A stretch of 39,608 nucleotides of DNA from an uncultured Bacillota bacterium (GCA_949287815.1 CASEHS010000010.1:1-39608); one strand, 5' to 3'. Shown: positions 17,664 through 25,606, counted from the first letter of the stretch. Program-made: numbers and translations. The notes: generated by a model not told the origin, from the sequence alone.

Positions 17664-18515
17664 TTATAACCACTGCAAAACGAGGCGATACGTTTCCACG
17701 GCAGTCTCATCTTCTCCGCTGCAGTACAGGGCTCTGCCGCTCGTTGCCGAATTGTTTTTAGCCAAAAAATCGCGCCCCTGCTCATGCGGGCAACTCTTCT
17801 CTCCCAAATCGCACACCTGCCCCAAAAGATACGCGGAAAAACTATTCCTGAACCAATAAAAGCAAGGGTTTTTCATCGGCGATCCCGTAGAGAGGATACA
17901 CGCCATTTTCAATTTTTCCCCTTGCGTAAAAATCTGTGAAAACAACTTGCGGTATTGCAGCCAATACCTGCTCAGGCTTTCATCAATACCGGCAAAAACT
18001 ACGATACTGTACGGCTGTTTTCCGAGCAGTTCCTCCGACATCGCCAGCCTTTTATCAATTTCGGCGCGGAGCGATGCGAACGCTTCACCGCAATTCCCCT
18101 GCCAGAGCGCACCGCTCCCTTTGCAATGGCTGTCCTCCGCAAAAAAGCCGCTTGCGCTTTCCCGCGCAACGTAAAACCAATGCAGTTCCTCTTCGGAAAA
18201 GCGGCACAAACTCAAGAGGGCGAGGAGATTACCCTGCGCAACAAAACCGCCGCTCGCCGGGCCGCAGACGAGTAAATTTCCCTCTTTCGGATTCCAATAC
18301 CGAAGAACTCCGTCCTCGCCAAACCCGACGACGGCGCGCAGCGACCTGTCTTCAAACACCTTATGGTGTGCAAATCTTGCAAACAGTTCTTCCGATTTTT
18401 CTTGCATTTTCCGGAAATATTCCAACCGGGATTCCTCGCCTTGACTTATAAGCCGTTCTTCTTCCGCAAGAAAATATTGTTGTACTTTTTTTTCGATTTT
18501 TTCAAGTTTTGCCAT
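17664..18515 (-). CDS. FtsK-like pseudo-ATPase, copy 2
   Basis: 283 residues. A helical N-terminus (1-50) is followed by an FtsK/SpoIIIE motor fold: A-V-V-G-F-G-E-D strand, E-G-N-L-L-V strand leading to the P-loop position, C-R-F-S-E-E-E-L helix, and Walker B position K-Q-P-Y-S-I-V-V-F-A-G (about 166-176). The end of the motor follows (L-K-M-A-C-I-L-S-T, where FtsK has L-I-L-A-T-Q-R-P). The P-loop reads CGPASGGFV, with Lys replaced by Phe, and Walker B lacks its acidic pair. It is a clear paralogue of the gene at 14574. Both have lost the catalytic residues while keeping the scaffold, which argues for selection on binding rather than simple decay. Confidence 0.7.
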   Translation of the reverse strand: MAKLEKIEKKVQQYFLAEEERLISQGEESRLEYFRKMQEKSEELFARFAHHKVFEDRSLRAVVGFGEDGVLRYWNPKEGNLLVCGPASGGFVAQGNLLALLSLCRFSEEELHWFYVARESASGFFAEDSHCKGSGALWQGNCGEAFASLRAEIDKRLAMSEELLGKQPYSIVVFAGIDESLSRYWLQYRKLFSQIFTQGEKLKMACILSTGSPMKNPCFYWFRNSFSAYLLGQVCDLGEKSCPHEQGRDFLAKNNSATSGRALYCSGEDETAVETYRLVLQWL

Positions 18516-18562
18516 GAATCATAACCTCTCAATCTGTATCCGCACTATTTTTTTTACTTTGC

Positions 18563-18578
18563 GCACCACAAGAATACT
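18563..18578 (-). promoter_or_regulatory. Possible degenerate copy of the shared operator
   Basis: Plus strand GCACC-ACAAGA-ATACT. The first arm fits GYACY; the second arm (GGTRC expected) is degenerate, and the -10 position holds only an A/T run. It lies between the leucine-rich repeat gene and FtsK-like copy 2, so it could be a weak internal promoter. Confidence 0.25.
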
Positions 18579-18586
18579 TTCATTGG

Positions 18587-19519
18587 TCATTCATTTTCTT
18601 CCAAGTACAGATGTGCTACCCGATGCTGTTGCGCATACGTTATCGCATAAGAGTTTCTATGTGCTTTGATAATTGCGACAGGCAACATAGCTTCTCCGTC
18701 AGAATAAAAATTCCCTCTTTCCCGTAATCTTTGAGTTTTTGATTTCTGGAAATTTCGACCATACATCAAACGCAAAAGCGAGTTTGGCATCGCATCGTTT
18801 TCTATTTTCATAACGGTGTCCGGAATGATGATAAGGCGCGTAGGAGAAGTTCCCTTCATACATGCAAACGAAGCGATCGCTCGTATTCCTTCAGGAATTT
18901 TAGCGCTTGTGCCCACAATGGCAAGAGCTGTTTTATCTTGCTCTCGGATCAAGCAATTATTTTTTGAAGAAAATACCGGATTTCTTTCGTCTACCTTCAA
19001 TGCAACAACGGTATCGGGTAAATCGCAAAAACCGATTTGCTCAACGGTTTCTGAAAAATAAATGTTCTTTACGACCGTTGCAGAAAGAGCGAAATCTCCA
19101 ATCCTGCGGACGCCGGACAAAAAGCGAAGCTCCCGAATACCCCACGCACCGTAAAAAGCGCATTTTTCCACATTCTCAATTGATCCCGGAATATCGATCT
19201 TTTTGTCACCGAAATCGCACCAAGCGAACGCTCCTATTCCGATAGAATAAACCTTTCCGCTCTGCGGCAACTTGCTTTCTGCCGTCCCGAAAACAATCGT
19301 ACCGGTTTTACGCTCGATCATACAATTCCCTTCGGAATAATAGATGGGATTTCGCGAGTCAATTTGCAATCCGTATCGCTTGCCTCCGCCAAAGTGTTCA
19401 AACATACATTTATGTATCGATTGTAAATCAAGTTTTTGCACCTGTTCGGGAATCCTCAAAATGCCGTTTTGCAGATCTTCATGATCATACCCTTTCCAAA
19501 CCCCGTTTTCAATCAACAT
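18587..19519 (-). CDS. Cytoplasmic BspA-type leucine-rich repeat protein
   Basis: 310 residues without signal peptide. LRR_5-like repeats occur throughout (K-K-I-D-I-P-G-S-I-E-N-V-E-K-C-A-F, T-R-L-I-I-I-P-D-T-V-M-K-I). The C-terminus A-H-R-N-S-Y-A-I-T-Y-A-Q-Q-H resembles the usual capping end of this family, also seen in the gene at 30042. The lack of export signals sets it apart from the surface lipoprotein in region 1 and suggests an intracellular binding role. Its ATG overlaps the end of the preceding gene by 7 bp, so it is part of the same tight operon. Confidence 0.8.
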   Translation of the reverse strand: MLIENGVWKGYDHEDLQNGILRIPEQVQKLDLQSIHKCMFEHFGGGKRYGLQIDSRNPIYYSEGNCMIERKTGTIVFGTAESKLPQSGKVYSIGIGAFAWCDFGDKKIDIPGSIENVEKCAFYGAWGIRELRFLSGVRRIGDFALSATVVKNIYFSETVEQIGFCDLPDTVVALKVDERNPVFSSKNNCLIREQDKTALAIVGTSAKIPEGIRAIASFACMKGTSPTRLIIIPDTVMKIENDAMPNSLLRLMYGRNFQKSKTQRLRERGNFYSDGEAMLPVAIIKAHRNSYAITYAQQHRVAHLYLEENE

Positions 19520-20067
19520 TGCTCATGTCTCCTTTTCACCTTCCCCAAAACAAGGAAAAAGCCGCTCAAAATATTGCCCGCATGAATGCCGAGTTCTCCA
19601 AAGCCGTCCAACGCGAGTACGCGGAAAACATGGCTTTCAAAGCGCAACTCGATCTTGAAAATTTTATCTCCGTCCAACTCCGTCGGCTCGACGGAAAGAA
19701 CTGTTCCGCTCATAAGCACCGTCGGGCTTTCGACAAAATCGGGATCGTTCGTAGGACTGAACGTGCCGCAGGGAATGTACGATTCCGCCGCCATACGCGA
19801 ATTTTTCTCTCGGTAATATTCTGCCTCGTCCTTATAAAAATTGCCCTTCAAAAACAGAAAACGCAATTCTAAATCGAGCGGAGCATCTTTTTTCAGCCCG
19901 CGCGGAAACTCTCCGATCGCTTCTATATTGATAGGTACTCCGTCGATACTTGGCAACCACACACGCAAAAGACTTCCCCACCGCACCCAATGGTCATGTT
20001 CTGCCACGATAGGAAAAGGCTTTTCCCAAAATGCGAAATACTGTTCTATTTCAGCATTTTTATCCAT
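19513..20067 (-). CDS. Uncharacterised protein, paralogue of the gene at 17219
   Basis: 184 residues from ATG 20067, supported by AAGGAG upstream. It overlaps the end of the ADP-ribosylglycohydrolase gene by 8 bp. The conserved block R-V-W-L-P-S-I-D-G-V-P-I-N-I-E-A-I-G-E is shared with the gene at 17219, followed by L-D-L-E-L-R-F-L-F-L-K-G. An extra middle section (A-A-E-S-Y-I-P-C-G-T-F) and a beta-rich C-terminus follow. No named family is recognised. Two copies in one cassette block, with different neighbours, suggest duplication with divergence. Confidence 0.72.
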   Translation of the reverse strand: MDKNAEIEQYFAFWEKPFPIVAEHDHWVRWGSLLRVWLPSIDGVPINIEAIGEFPRGLKKDAPLDLELRFLFLKGNFYKDEAEYYREKNSRMAAESYIPCGTFSPTNDPDFVESPTVLMSGTVLSVEPTELDGDKIFKIELRFESHVFRVLALDGFGELGIHAGNILSGFFLVLGKVKRRHEQC

Positions 20068-20865
20068 TGTTTTTCCACTCCTTTTCAATGTTTTCGGCAA
20101 GCTGTAAAAGGTCATCGTCCAAATATAATTTTGCTACGTCGATAAGTGCCGTCGGAATACCGAAAAATGCTTCGGCGACGCCGCCAGCGATCGCCGCGAC
20201 CGTATCCGAATCGCCGCCGATGAAAACCGCATTGCGGATCGTATCTTCAAAATCATCCCCCCCTCGAAAAAGCAAGTGAGAGCCTGTGGCACCGTACCCT
20301 GGCAACTCACATCGAACGTATAGTTTTTCGAAAGCTCCTCACAGGAAAGCGAAACGAGTTCTGGATAGTATTCTTCTTTAACCCGCTGAAAGATCTGTTC
20401 CTTCCTCGCACCGTTTTTGGCGAGGTAGACGCACATGGCGACACATTCCGCACCCTTGATGCCTTCGGGATGGTTATGCGAAACGTTTGTAACAATTTTA
20501 GAAAGCCGCCTGACCTCCTCTTCCGAGCGGGCATATTCCCCGACGGGGGAAACGCGCATCGCCGCACCGTTGCCGAAACTTTGATACGGTTGAGGATTTT
20601 CCGCTTTGAGCCACTGCGCAAACGAACTTCCCCACCCGGCATCGGGATATTTTGCCCCCACCCTGCGCATACAGCGAATCGTTTCATTATACAGAGCAAT
20701 ATCCTGTGCGCGACCGCGATTGCAAAGAGCCTTTGCGACTGCGAGCGTCATCAGAGTGTCGTCAGTAAAAAAACTATGTACGCTGAATAAGGCAAAATCT
20801 TTCTTCCTATAATTTTTGTGTTCAAATCGGCTGCCGACAATATCCCCGATAATCGCTCCCCACAT
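20060..20865 (-). pseudogene. ADP-ribosylglycohydrolase (DraG family), frameshifted at a G7 tract
   Basis: The first frame (20865 to about 20263) starts M-W-G-A-I-I-G-D-I-V-G-S-R-F and contains the metal motif F-T-D-D-T-L-M-T (about 33-40) and the inner N-G-A-A-M-R-V-S-P core. The second frame (about 20263 to 20060) carries the other metal motif G-G-D-S-D-T-V-A-A-I-A-G-G. Seven G residues (20257-20263) join them; eight would restore one frame of about 268 residues. The downstream gene start overlaps the end of the second frame, so the restored frame is the ancestral one. DraG enzymes remove ADP-ribose from proteins or nucleic acids. The gene begins directly after the stop of the gene at 20866. 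Confidence 0.85.
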
Positions 20866-21783
20866 TTACGTTTCTTCTCCTTCCCCGAAAATTTCTGCAA
20901 TGCGCCGTCTCTGGCGCACTGTGATTTCCCAATCCGGTTGTTCAACGTAGCCGACTTTTGTATTCAGCCGCAGCCATCCCCTCTCGTACAAAAGCCGCGA
21001 TGCTTCGCCCGGGCGATAGTCAATTTCCACCCCTTGTTCATGCAGCCAAGCAGAGACATCTGCATGCCCGTTCGGGAACATACTGCAATCGATCAGCGTA
21101 CCGAAAGGAGTCATATACATAGCCCCGAAAACGGGTTCATCCGTCTTATATTTTTGTTCCAATTCTCTCAAAGCAGTATCACGGCGGCTTTCCAATTCAT
21201 TTTCCGCTTCGATTTCCGCACGAAGCTGTTGCGCCCAATTTACAAAGCAAGCCCCTTCTTGTTCGGCCATAAAGCGATACAAATCGCAGTCCCAAATATC
21301 CCATTCAAAACAACTCGGCGGGCTGACTCTTGTACAATATTCGTCCAGTAAGGATTCTATAAAAGCAAACAATGCGCGCTGCTCCTCACGGCTCTTGCTT
21401 TCACATTTTTCACAGAGGCAGTCAAGCCCGTTTTTACAGAGCGACGGCGCATCGCGAAACAGGCGCAAAATTGCTTCAATGAGCTGCAAATATGTCTTGT
21501 TTTTCTCCCAACAACGAAAGAAATATCTGTCCGCATACGCAACTTCCCGATTGTTTCGGATAAATTTCTCCATCCGCAAACACTCTGCTTGGGTAAACTT
21601 TACTTTATCGATCTCTTCTTTGTATCGGCGATACAAGTCGCGCCCCGCATACGGTTCTTTTGCCGCGTCGTACCCGCCCCGTTCTTGAAATCTTTGAAAA
21701 GTTTCCTCCTCGGAAAGCTGAAAACTTCGTATTTCATACTCGTAATCTAACCACAATGTATTTATACTGTGTTGACATAGCAT
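20866..21783 (-). CDS. Uncharacterised acidic, helical protein
   Basis: About 305 residues from the in-frame ATG at 21783, which has no clear ribosome site and overlaps the upstream gene end by about 20 bp, so coupled translation is likely; the exact start is uncertain. The first two thirds look helical and charged (e.g. R-D-L-Y-R-R-Y-K-E-E-I-D-K). There is a Cys pair C-L-C-E-K-C near the middle. The C-terminal third contains G-T-L-I-D-C-S-M-F-P-N-G-H-A-D-V and R-Q-R-R-R-I-A-E-I-F-G-E. I do not recognise a family. The following gene starts immediately after its stop. Confidence 0.65.
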   Translation of the reverse strand: MLCQHSINTLWLDYEYEIRSFQLSEEETFQRFQERGGYDAAKEPYAGRDLYRRYKEEIDKVKFTQAECLRMEKFIRNNREVAYADRYFFRCWEKNKTYLQLIEAILRLFRDAPSLCKNGLDCLCEKCESKSREEQRALFAFIESLLDEYCTRVSPPSCFEWDIWDCDLYRFMAEQEGACFVNWAQQLRAEIEAENELESRRDTALRELEQKYKTDEPVFGAMYMTPFGTLIDCSMFPNGHADVSAWLHEQGVEIDYRPGEASRLLYERGWLRLNTKVGYVEQPDWEITVRQRRRIAEIFGEGEET

Positions 21784-22118
21784 ATAGTTAACAAAGTAAA
21801 AACAACTTCTTTTTTGACAATCGCACACGCAGGAATTTCTTGATGAAATTCTTCCAAAACGGATTCTGAATACCAAACTTCGCCTCGGCCGCGCTTTACC
21901 CCACATTCCCTGCAAAAGGTAACAAACGCCGCCTTCACTTCTCCAACCGATTCCCTATACCGCGTTTGGTCTACTTCTCGGCGAAATTCTTTTCCATCAT
22001 CGGAAACCGCGACGAGGGAAAAAACGCGGCTGCCGTATTCGCAAATGCTTTTCGGCAACAAAAACATATGCGCAAATACTTTCCTTTTTTCAGGAAAATT
22101 TTCTTTTTTGATGCACAT
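21762..22118 (-). CDS. Uncharacterised 118-residue protein
   Basis: Start at ATG 22118, preceded by AAGGAGGGGGAT. A mixed alpha/beta soluble protein with three or four Cys (C-I-K-K, F-C-R-E-C-G-V, C-A-I-V-K-K) and no recognised family. It follows the beta-prime clamp-helix-like segment by 17 bp, so it belongs to the operon driven by the tandem operator promoters at 22.7-22.9 kb. The last residues overlap the start of the next gene. Confidence 0.6.
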   Translation of the reverse strand: MCIKKENFPEKRKVFAHMFLLPKSICEYGSRVFSLVAVSDDGKEFRREVDQTRYRESVGEVKAAFVTFCRECGVKRGRGEVWYSESVLEEFHQEIPACAIVKKEVVFTLLTICYVNTV

Positions 22119-22135
22119 ATCCCCCTCCTTTTCAT

Positions 22136-22375
22136 TCAGCAAACGCCGAATGCCTGCAAAAAGTCATCCCTTTCAATCACCCCACGCCTGACAGCAAACG
22201 CATTGAGCGCAAGTTCTTCGATAAGATAAAGCCGCTCATTCGCAACGACAAAGTCGGGCGCGCCGAGTTCAAGCAATTTTTCCAACCTCTGCGCACGGTT
22301 CAACACATTCGCCGCGCGGATACCTTGCGCATCAGTATTTTCGCCGACAACGGTTTGAATTGCAGCAAGAGTTTT
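22136..22375 (-). pseudogene. Segment copying RNA polymerase beta-prime clamp helices, behind an in-frame TAG
   Basis: 79 sense codons that continue, in the same frame, directly after the TAG of the gene at 22376, ending at TGA 22136. Residues 22-65 of the segment match the RpoC clamp-helix coiled coil over 44 positions without a gap: V-L-N-R-x-x-R-L-x-K-L-L-E-L-G-A-P-D, then N-E-R, then R-R-G. The positions of the two E. coli beta-prime residues known to contact sigma region 2 (R275, E295) are kept. No ATG exists in the segment; GTG or TTG codons occur only within the clamp-helix part. So it is either a dead 3' half of a 180-residue gene, a readthrough product, or translated from a rare start after the GGAGG at the end of the previous gene. 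Confidence 0.6.
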
Positions 22376-22678
22376 CTACTTTCCCTCCTTTTTGCCCGCA
22401 ATCTCTCGGCACGCCGCAAAAAGCGCCTGCTCTTTGGCAACGATTGCCTCGGCATCGATTTTGGAAAGGTCAAATGTATATTTAACGACAAAGTCAGCAA
22501 CGGAAAGATTCTTCGCTAAATTTATACTAACGTCATCCTCTTCTTTTGCTACATAGAGTGCGCCGCCGTCGATGCAGGAAAGCATTTTTTTAAGATACTC
22601 TTCGGGCGTTACATCGGAAAGCGAATATTCGTTGTTTTCATCGAAAGCAAATTGGTCGCATGCAAAAATCTTTTTCAT
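22376..22678 (-). CDS. Uncharacterised 100-residue protein (5' part of the clamp-helix-like locus)
   Basis: ATG 22678 with GAGGT 6 nt upstream; ends at TAG 22376. The sequence is acidic with an early F-A-C-D-Q-F-A-F-D stretch, a P-E-E-Y-L-K-K-M-L helix and a final helix A-K-E-Q-A-L-F-A-A-C-R-E-I-A-G-K-K. That helix would run straight into the RpoC-like segment if the TAG were a sense codon. It is the first gene after two tandem shared-operator promoters. No known family is recognised on its own. Confidence 0.62.
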   Translation of the reverse strand: MKKIFACDQFAFDENNEYSLSDVTPEEYLKKMLSCIDGGALYVAKEEDDVSINLAKNLSVADFVVKYTFDLSKIDAEAIVAKEQALFAACREIAGKKEGK

Positions 22679-22723
22679 AATAGAACCTCACAGTGTTTAT
22701 TTTAATAGGGAAATTACAATACC

Positions 22724-22756
22724 ATTTTACAAAAAACCATGCACTGATTTTGGTAC
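22724..22756 (-). promoter_or_regulatory. Shared operator-promoter, site 1
   Basis: Plus strand GCACT-GATTTT-GGTAC (22741-22756); 11 bp to the leftward -10 TAAAAT (22724-22729). It drives the cassette operon that begins at 22678. Confidence 0.7.
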
Positions 22757-22867
22757 ATATATAAAGGGAAAGAATTATTTTTTACCAGAAATGATACTTT
22801 GACTCTATTTTCTAAAATTTGTTGAAAAAAACTCTACTCTATTCTCCTTGTTGTCTAATTTTCTTTG

Positions 22868-22900
22868 ATTATATAGAAAAGCGCGCACCTAACTTGGTAC
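22868..22900 (-). promoter_or_regulatory. Shared operator-promoter, site 2 (upstream of site 1)
   Basis: GCACC-TAACTT-GGTAC (22885-22900); 11 bp to TATAAT (22868-22873). Downstream comes AAGGAG but no usable gene before site 1, so a gene seems to have been lost between the two promoters. Confidence 0.7.
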
Positions 22901-22925
22901 ACGCTTCACAATTTAACTCTACTAA

Positions 22926-23405
22926 TTATGTCTTTTTCGTATTGAGTTTTAAATTTTTTGCATATGCTGCCAACAATTGTTTTTCAACTTGTATATAATC
23001 TTGAGTTACATAAATATAAAGTTCAAGTTTTTTCCCTGCTTTCGCAGCCTCATAAATATAATTATTCACTTTACAATTTGTACTCTGTCCGCCCACATAA
23101 CAATTTTTGGGAGAAATCGAGCCATAATTGGTCTTTCCCCACCGAACATATAAATTCTTGGCCCGACCGATATATACCAAATTATCATCCTCATACAATG
23201 CATAAACGCCACTTTTTGCAGGCAAATTATTCACTGAAAAGCAACAAAAATTTAAATTCCCATATTTATTTAAATTTGTTGTGCTTTTTTTATTATATCT
23301 ATCTTTGGGGTTATAAGTAATAATATTACCGTCTAACCCCTTTTTCGGCATTATTTCATCAACATAGTCGAAGTCGAAAACATGGCCTAATGATTTTTTC
23401 ATCAT
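22926..23405 (-). CDS. GIY-YIG nuclease-family protein
   Basis: 159 residues. The GIY-YIG core is G-V-Y-A-L-Y-x(6)-V-Y-I-G-R-A-K-N-L-Y-V-R-W (about 71-93). A later E-K-Q-L-L-A-A-Y supplies the usual Glu, and N-T-K-K closes the domain. The catalytic Tyr, Arg and Glu seem present, so a DNA endonuclease activity is plausible. The N-terminal 65 residues match nothing I know. The gene is more AT-rich than its neighbours. It has its own -10 (TATAAT near 23446-23451) without the shared operator, so it is likely an independent insertion. Confidence 0.8.
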   Translation of the reverse strand: MMKKSLGHVFDFDYVDEIMPKKGLDGNIITYNPKDRYNKKSTTNLNKYGNLNFCCFSVNNLPAKSGVYALYEDDNLVYIGRAKNLYVRWGKTNYGSISPKNCYVGGQSTNCKVNNYIYEAAKAGKKLELYIYVTQDYIQVEKQLLAAYAKNLKLNTKKT

Positions 23406-23483
23406 AATCTTCCTTATCTTATGTATTTACTATTACAAGTAGGACTATTATACAATAAACCCTCTGAAAAATAAAGTAACTAA

Positions 23484-23720
23484 TTATTTTTTTTCATCCA
23501 AAAGGTCGCTGTTTTTCAAAAGATCTTTAATAATTTTTTCGATTGCATTGTTGTACAGTTTCATATCGATCTCCGCATCAATAAATAGCTCTTTCAATTC
23601 TCCTATACCCTTTGTGCCGCATCGAAGATATACCTCCAAAATGATCGATACTAAGTCATTGTTTTTAAGATCCTCTTGGTTATTCCTTATTGCCTCCACG
23701 ATTTTATCATCTATGTGCAT
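23484..23720 (-). CDS. Small helical acidic protein (78 aa)
   Basis: ATG 23720 with GGAGG upstream. It follows the RecF-like gene by 26 bp and is the last gene of the operon that starts at 27086. Sequence D-K-I-V-E-A-I-R-N-N-Q-E-D-L-K-N-N-D, then I-G-E-L-K-E-L-F-I-D-A-E: all helix, no Cys, no membrane segment. No family recognised. Confidence 0.6.
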   Translation of the reverse strand: MHIDDKIVEAIRNNQEDLKNNDLVSIILEVYLRCGTKGIGELKELFIDAEIDMKLYNNAIEKIIKDLLKNSDLLDEKK

Positions 23721-23746
23721 GGTTTATTCCTCCTTCCAAAGCAATT

Positions 23747-24652
23747 TTATAGCAAGATGATCCGTTTCTCTTTCATGGCATCCAAGCGCTTTTTAATATC
23801 TTTATCGCCCGTAAACAAAAACACCTGCCTATTCAATTCGAGCGTCTGTTCCAAAAGCGAAACAAGATCCACACATAAATCGATATGATCGGGCAACGCG
23901 CTGATAAATAGCGGCTTTTTTGCGGTACGTCCCATCAATTTTTGCACCTCGCCCCAAAAACGGTTGACTTCCAAAAAGCACAAGTATTGCACTAAAACCT
24001 CTTCCGTCGCGCTTAAATCCATACGCGTCCGCACATCCTTTGTCAAAAAAGAACCGTCTTCATCCATCGTCAGTAAAAGCTGCTTTTCTATGCGGATTGG
24101 TTGCGGCAGAAATCCATAGCAGAAATTTTTAAGTTCCCGACGAAAAGTCTGCGTAGTTCCCGCCCCGTCCGTCCGCTCGGAAAATTCCTGCCTGTCCTCC
24201 TCCTGCAATGCCTTTCGGTACTCTGCCAGTTTCTTTGAATAATCCAGTTCGGCAAAAGGGACATACCTATAATAATCGTAACGGTTGACAAAATACGAGC
24301 ATTCTTCCTCTTCCATGCTGACATGAAACGCTGCGCGCAGCTCCTCCTCCGTCAGCTTCCGTCTGCCGCAGTACACGTTTGTTTCGCAATGCTCGGGTGC
24401 ATCCGTACTGTATACCGCTTCGGAAACATAATCCGCTCCGCCCGCTTCGATTTCCGCATAGATGCGGCTGTTTTCCATTAAGCAATACGGGGAAACTTGA
24501 AAGCGCAGCAACCGGTTACATAAGGCCACGCACAGCGCGGCAAACACCGCACGCGTATCTTCTCCCGCAATCACATTGAGAGACTCGCAGAAACTAAAAC
24601 TTTTATACTCAATCCCCCCGAAATGTTCAATCGTCAATTTTTTTATATACAT
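23747..24652 (-). CDS. RecF/SMC-like ATPase head with lost Walker motifs
   Basis: 301 residues. The N-terminus M-Y-I-K-K-L-T-I-E-H-F-G-G-I is the classic opening of RecF/SMC/YhaN-type ATPases. S-L-N-V-I-A-G-E-D-T-R-A follows where a G-x-N-x-x-G-K-S/T P-loop should be; the Lys and Ser/Thr are gone. Near the C-terminus L-S-A-T-E-E stands at the signature position. P-L-F-I-S-A-L-P-D stands where Walker B (L-I-L-D-D-P) is expected, followed by a helix and V-F-L-F-T-G. The fold therefore seems kept and the ATPase lost. The stop of the DnaE-like gene lies 2 bp upstream of its ATG. Confidence 0.66.
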   Translation of the reverse strand: MYIKKLTIEHFGGIEYKSFSFCESLNVIAGEDTRAVFAALCVALCNRLLRFQVSPYCLMENSRIYAEIEAGGADYVSEAVYSTDAPEHCETNVYCGRRKLTEEELRAAFHVSMEEEECSYFVNRYDYYRYVPFAELDYSKKLAEYRKALQEEDRQEFSERTDGAGTTQTFRRELKNFCYGFLPQPIRIEKQLLLTMDEDGSFLTKDVRTRMDLSATEEVLVQYLCFLEVNRFWGEVQKLMGRTAKKPLFISALPDHIDLCVDLVSLLEQTLELNRQVFLFTGDKDIKKRLDAMKEKRIILL

Positions 24653-24654
24653 TT

Positions 24655-25593
24655 TTATTTGCTCCCTTGCTTTTCCTTAAAATAGGTATCCATATACAGG
24701 TATTGTGCCATTGCAATATATGACGCGCGGCAAACGGTAAACATACTATCTCTTTCAAGCGCAGAAAACTCCAAATTCGCCTCTTCAAAAGAACGCCCCG
24801 CCATCCTTGCCGTCTGCAAATATATATCGCGGTAAAAATCGATTTCGATCCTGTTTTTCTTGGCAAATGCACGCCGCGCACCCTCCGCTTCCTCATAGGA
24901 AAGCCCTGCCTTGACAAGCAAATCCGTTGCATCTTCCTGATACAAAATGGCAGGTTTTTCGTCTATAAATTCCGTGTATCGCTTGTAAACGAGCAATTCG
25001 GCGAGTTTCAAGAGCGTTTCGGGAGGCTCCTTTTGCCCGTCGCCCCCTAAGAATGCCGCCGCCCCGCGGAGAATCTCTTTACTCTTGTAAGTTTGCCTTT
25101 CGAAAAAAGCACTTACATCCTTTGCGGATAAATCCGATCGAGCGGCGTTTTCCTCGATTTCTATAAAAGATTTCTCTTCCAAATGTTCCAATATTTCTTC
25201 GTGCCTTCCCTTCGGCACTTCGATAAACAAAATGGGAACATGCGCGCTCTGTCTGTTCAAAAGCCGCTCAAAATAGCTACTCGCCGATAACGGGTTTACT
25301 TCTGTTATGCCGAGGCAATAGGAAACGAGAGAACAATTCTGTACACTGCAGATATACGGATACGTTCTCTGTTTGATCAACGCGACGGTGTCCGCCCAAT
25401 ACAAAAATAATTTCGCGGTGTTTGTTGCGCGGATCATTTCGAATTCGTTGTCAAGACGATTCTTTACCATATCGCTCAATCTGCAAAATCGGTGCGTTGC
25501 CCCCTCTTTCGTCCGCTGTATTAAAATGAGAAGTGCTTCGTCGCCGTATTGGTCGGGTACTTTATCCAGCTCTTGTAAAAAACACCAATCCAT
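24655..25593 (-). CDS. DnaE-like pseudo-polymerase core (catalytic residues lost)
   Basis: 312 residues from ATG 25593 (AAGGAG upstream). It lines up with the palm and fingers of the DNA polymerase III alpha subunit. N-R-L-D-N-E-F-E-M-I (about 45-54) matches the E-R-L-x-x-E-L-x-V-I helix. N-C-S-L-V-S-Y-C-L-G-I-T-E-V-N-P-L and Y-F-E-R-L-L-N (86-113) match G-S-L-V-A-Y-x-L-x-I-T-x-x-D-P-L and F-E-R-F-L-N. Later, A-I-L-Y-Q-E (215-220) and E-A-E-G-A-R-R-A-F-A-K-K (235-246) match I-I-L-Y-Q-E and the A-D-x-L-R-R-A-M-G-K-K helix. The GPGRGS loop is replaced by YICSVQN. The catalytic P-D-x-D-x-D block reads P-I-L-F-I-E-V. PHP and accessory domains are missing, so it cannot be a working polymerase. Confidence 0.75.
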   Translation of the reverse strand: MDWCFLQELDKVPDQYGDEALLILIQRTKEGATHRFCRLSDMVKNRLDNEFEMIRATNTAKLFLYWADTVALIKQRTYPYICSVQNCSLVSYCLGITEVNPLSASSYFERLLNRQSAHVPILFIEVPKGRHEEILEHLEEKSFIEIEENAARSDLSAKDVSAFFERQTYKSKEILRGAAAFLGGDGQKEPPETLLKLAELLVYKRYTEFIDEKPAILYQEDATDLLVKAGLSYEEAEGARRAFAKKNRIEIDFYRDIYLQTARMAGRSFEEANLEFSALERDSMFTVCRASYIAMAQYLYMDTYFKEKQGSK

Positions 25594-25606
25594 AAAAAAT
25601 CTCCTT

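Noticed and set aside
22376..22378. Pyrrolysine or other genetic recoding at the in-frame TAG
   Set aside because: No pylT/pylS or other recoding signal is visible, and TAG ends other genes normally; mutation or separate initiation is simpler.
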